Source: Ruminococcaceae bacterium UBA2854 | Lineage (GTDB): Bacteria; Bacillota; Clostridia; Oscillospirales; Acutalibacteraceae | Direction of reading: 5' to 3' | Length of the DNA: 53,695 bases | Assembly: GCA_002350765.1 (NCBI GenBank) | Contig: DEFK01000015.1 | Location: forward strand, 141,632-195,326 | Shown: piece by piece, positions 53,627 to 53,695 of the stretch | How positions within the stretch are numbered: the stretch's first letter is position 1 | Layout: each line of letters begins with the position of its first letter | Notes under the pieces: generated by a model | What the model was told of the DNA's origin: nothing | The model's input: the letters and a program-made list of their open reading frames with translations, nothing else | The model's database searches: none | Program-made: the position numbers and the translations under genes

Positions 53627-53695
53627 TTTCTATTCCTCCTTATTAGGTTATTGGTCGGCTGTGCCGACATTTACCCTGTCTGCTTGTAGGTTGGT
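53627..53695. other. Spacer upstream of rplC
   Basis: Contains the rplC ribosome binding site and a small hairpin GTCGGC / GCCGAC (53653-53667). No end of rpsJ was recognised within these 69 nt. Confidence 0.6.

Overview
The window looks like a chromosomal segment of a spore-forming, low-to-mid G+C Firmicute of class Clostridia, most like the Ruminococcaceae. This is inferred from gene content. There is a Firmicutes-type str operon and S10-spc-alpha ribosomal supercluster with zinc-type S14, a zinc-lid adenylate kinase, a KOW protein between map and infA, RNase Y, dipicolinate synthase (dpaA/dpaB, so endospores), a glgB-glgC-glgD-glgA glycogen cluster with the Firmicutes-specific GlgD, and two membrane-anchored surface proteins with a starch-binding-like and a cohesin-like domain. 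No rRNA, tRNA, CRISPR array or transposase gene was found. The species cannot be fixed from sequence alone.

Layout. 1-3431 (minus): rpsL-rpsG-fusA-tuf, with tuf cut by the window edge. 3432-9490: repeat-rich accessory region with a ferritin-like hypothetical gene, a hemolysin-III-type membrane protein, a duplicated membrane-protein/HTH-regulator module containing a gene fusion, a PduL-type phosphotransacylase, a family-4 uracil-DNA glycosylase, and two compact convergent loci that look like type I toxin-antitoxin systems. 9492-20326 (minus): two surface proteins, a P-loop protein, pgi, a D,D-carboxypeptidase, ispF and ispD with a four-helix-bundle gene wedged between them, a DUF2007-like protein, dpaB and dpaA. 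20473-27078 (minus): YhgE-like heptad protein, RND/MMPL transporter, TetR regulator, RNase Y. 27524-34848 (plus): gap, glgB, glgC, glgD, glgA. 34849-38400: two tandem structured intergenic elements, a hypothetical gene, azlC-azlD, a third, degenerate copy of the toxin-antitoxin locus, and an EamA transporter. 38482-53626 (minus): the ribosomal supercluster rplC to rplQ with secY, adk, map, infA and rpoA.

Two things stand out. First, three copies of one locus (6791-7128, 8700-9013, 37235-37422) each carry a small plus-strand RNA with a 16-bp-spaced promoter and a strong terminator hairpin. In two of them a minus-strand mRNA runs toward it. That mRNA encodes a 21-22 residue hydrophobic peptide and has a leader with two hairpins; the first hairpin shows compensatory base changes between copies. 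The third copy keeps the small RNA but has lost the toxin promoter and start codon. Second, the intergenic regions are filled with arrays of 7-bp units (for example TTGACAG, TCAGTGG, TGAGAAC, TAGGATT, CACTTCC). The arrays flank GTCGGG/CCCGAC hairpin modules, often in opposite orientation at the two ends. At several genes the array supplies or touches the stop codon. A 215-bp composite of these modules occurs three times with almost no differences. The same GTCGGG hairpin also occurs alone as apparent intrinsic terminators.

Other points: a candidate -1 programmed frameshift (A AAA AAG) near the end of glgB, an unexplained 280-bp stretch between rplW and rplB, and a 78-bp element repeated in tandem and again elsewhere, each time just upstream of a promoter.
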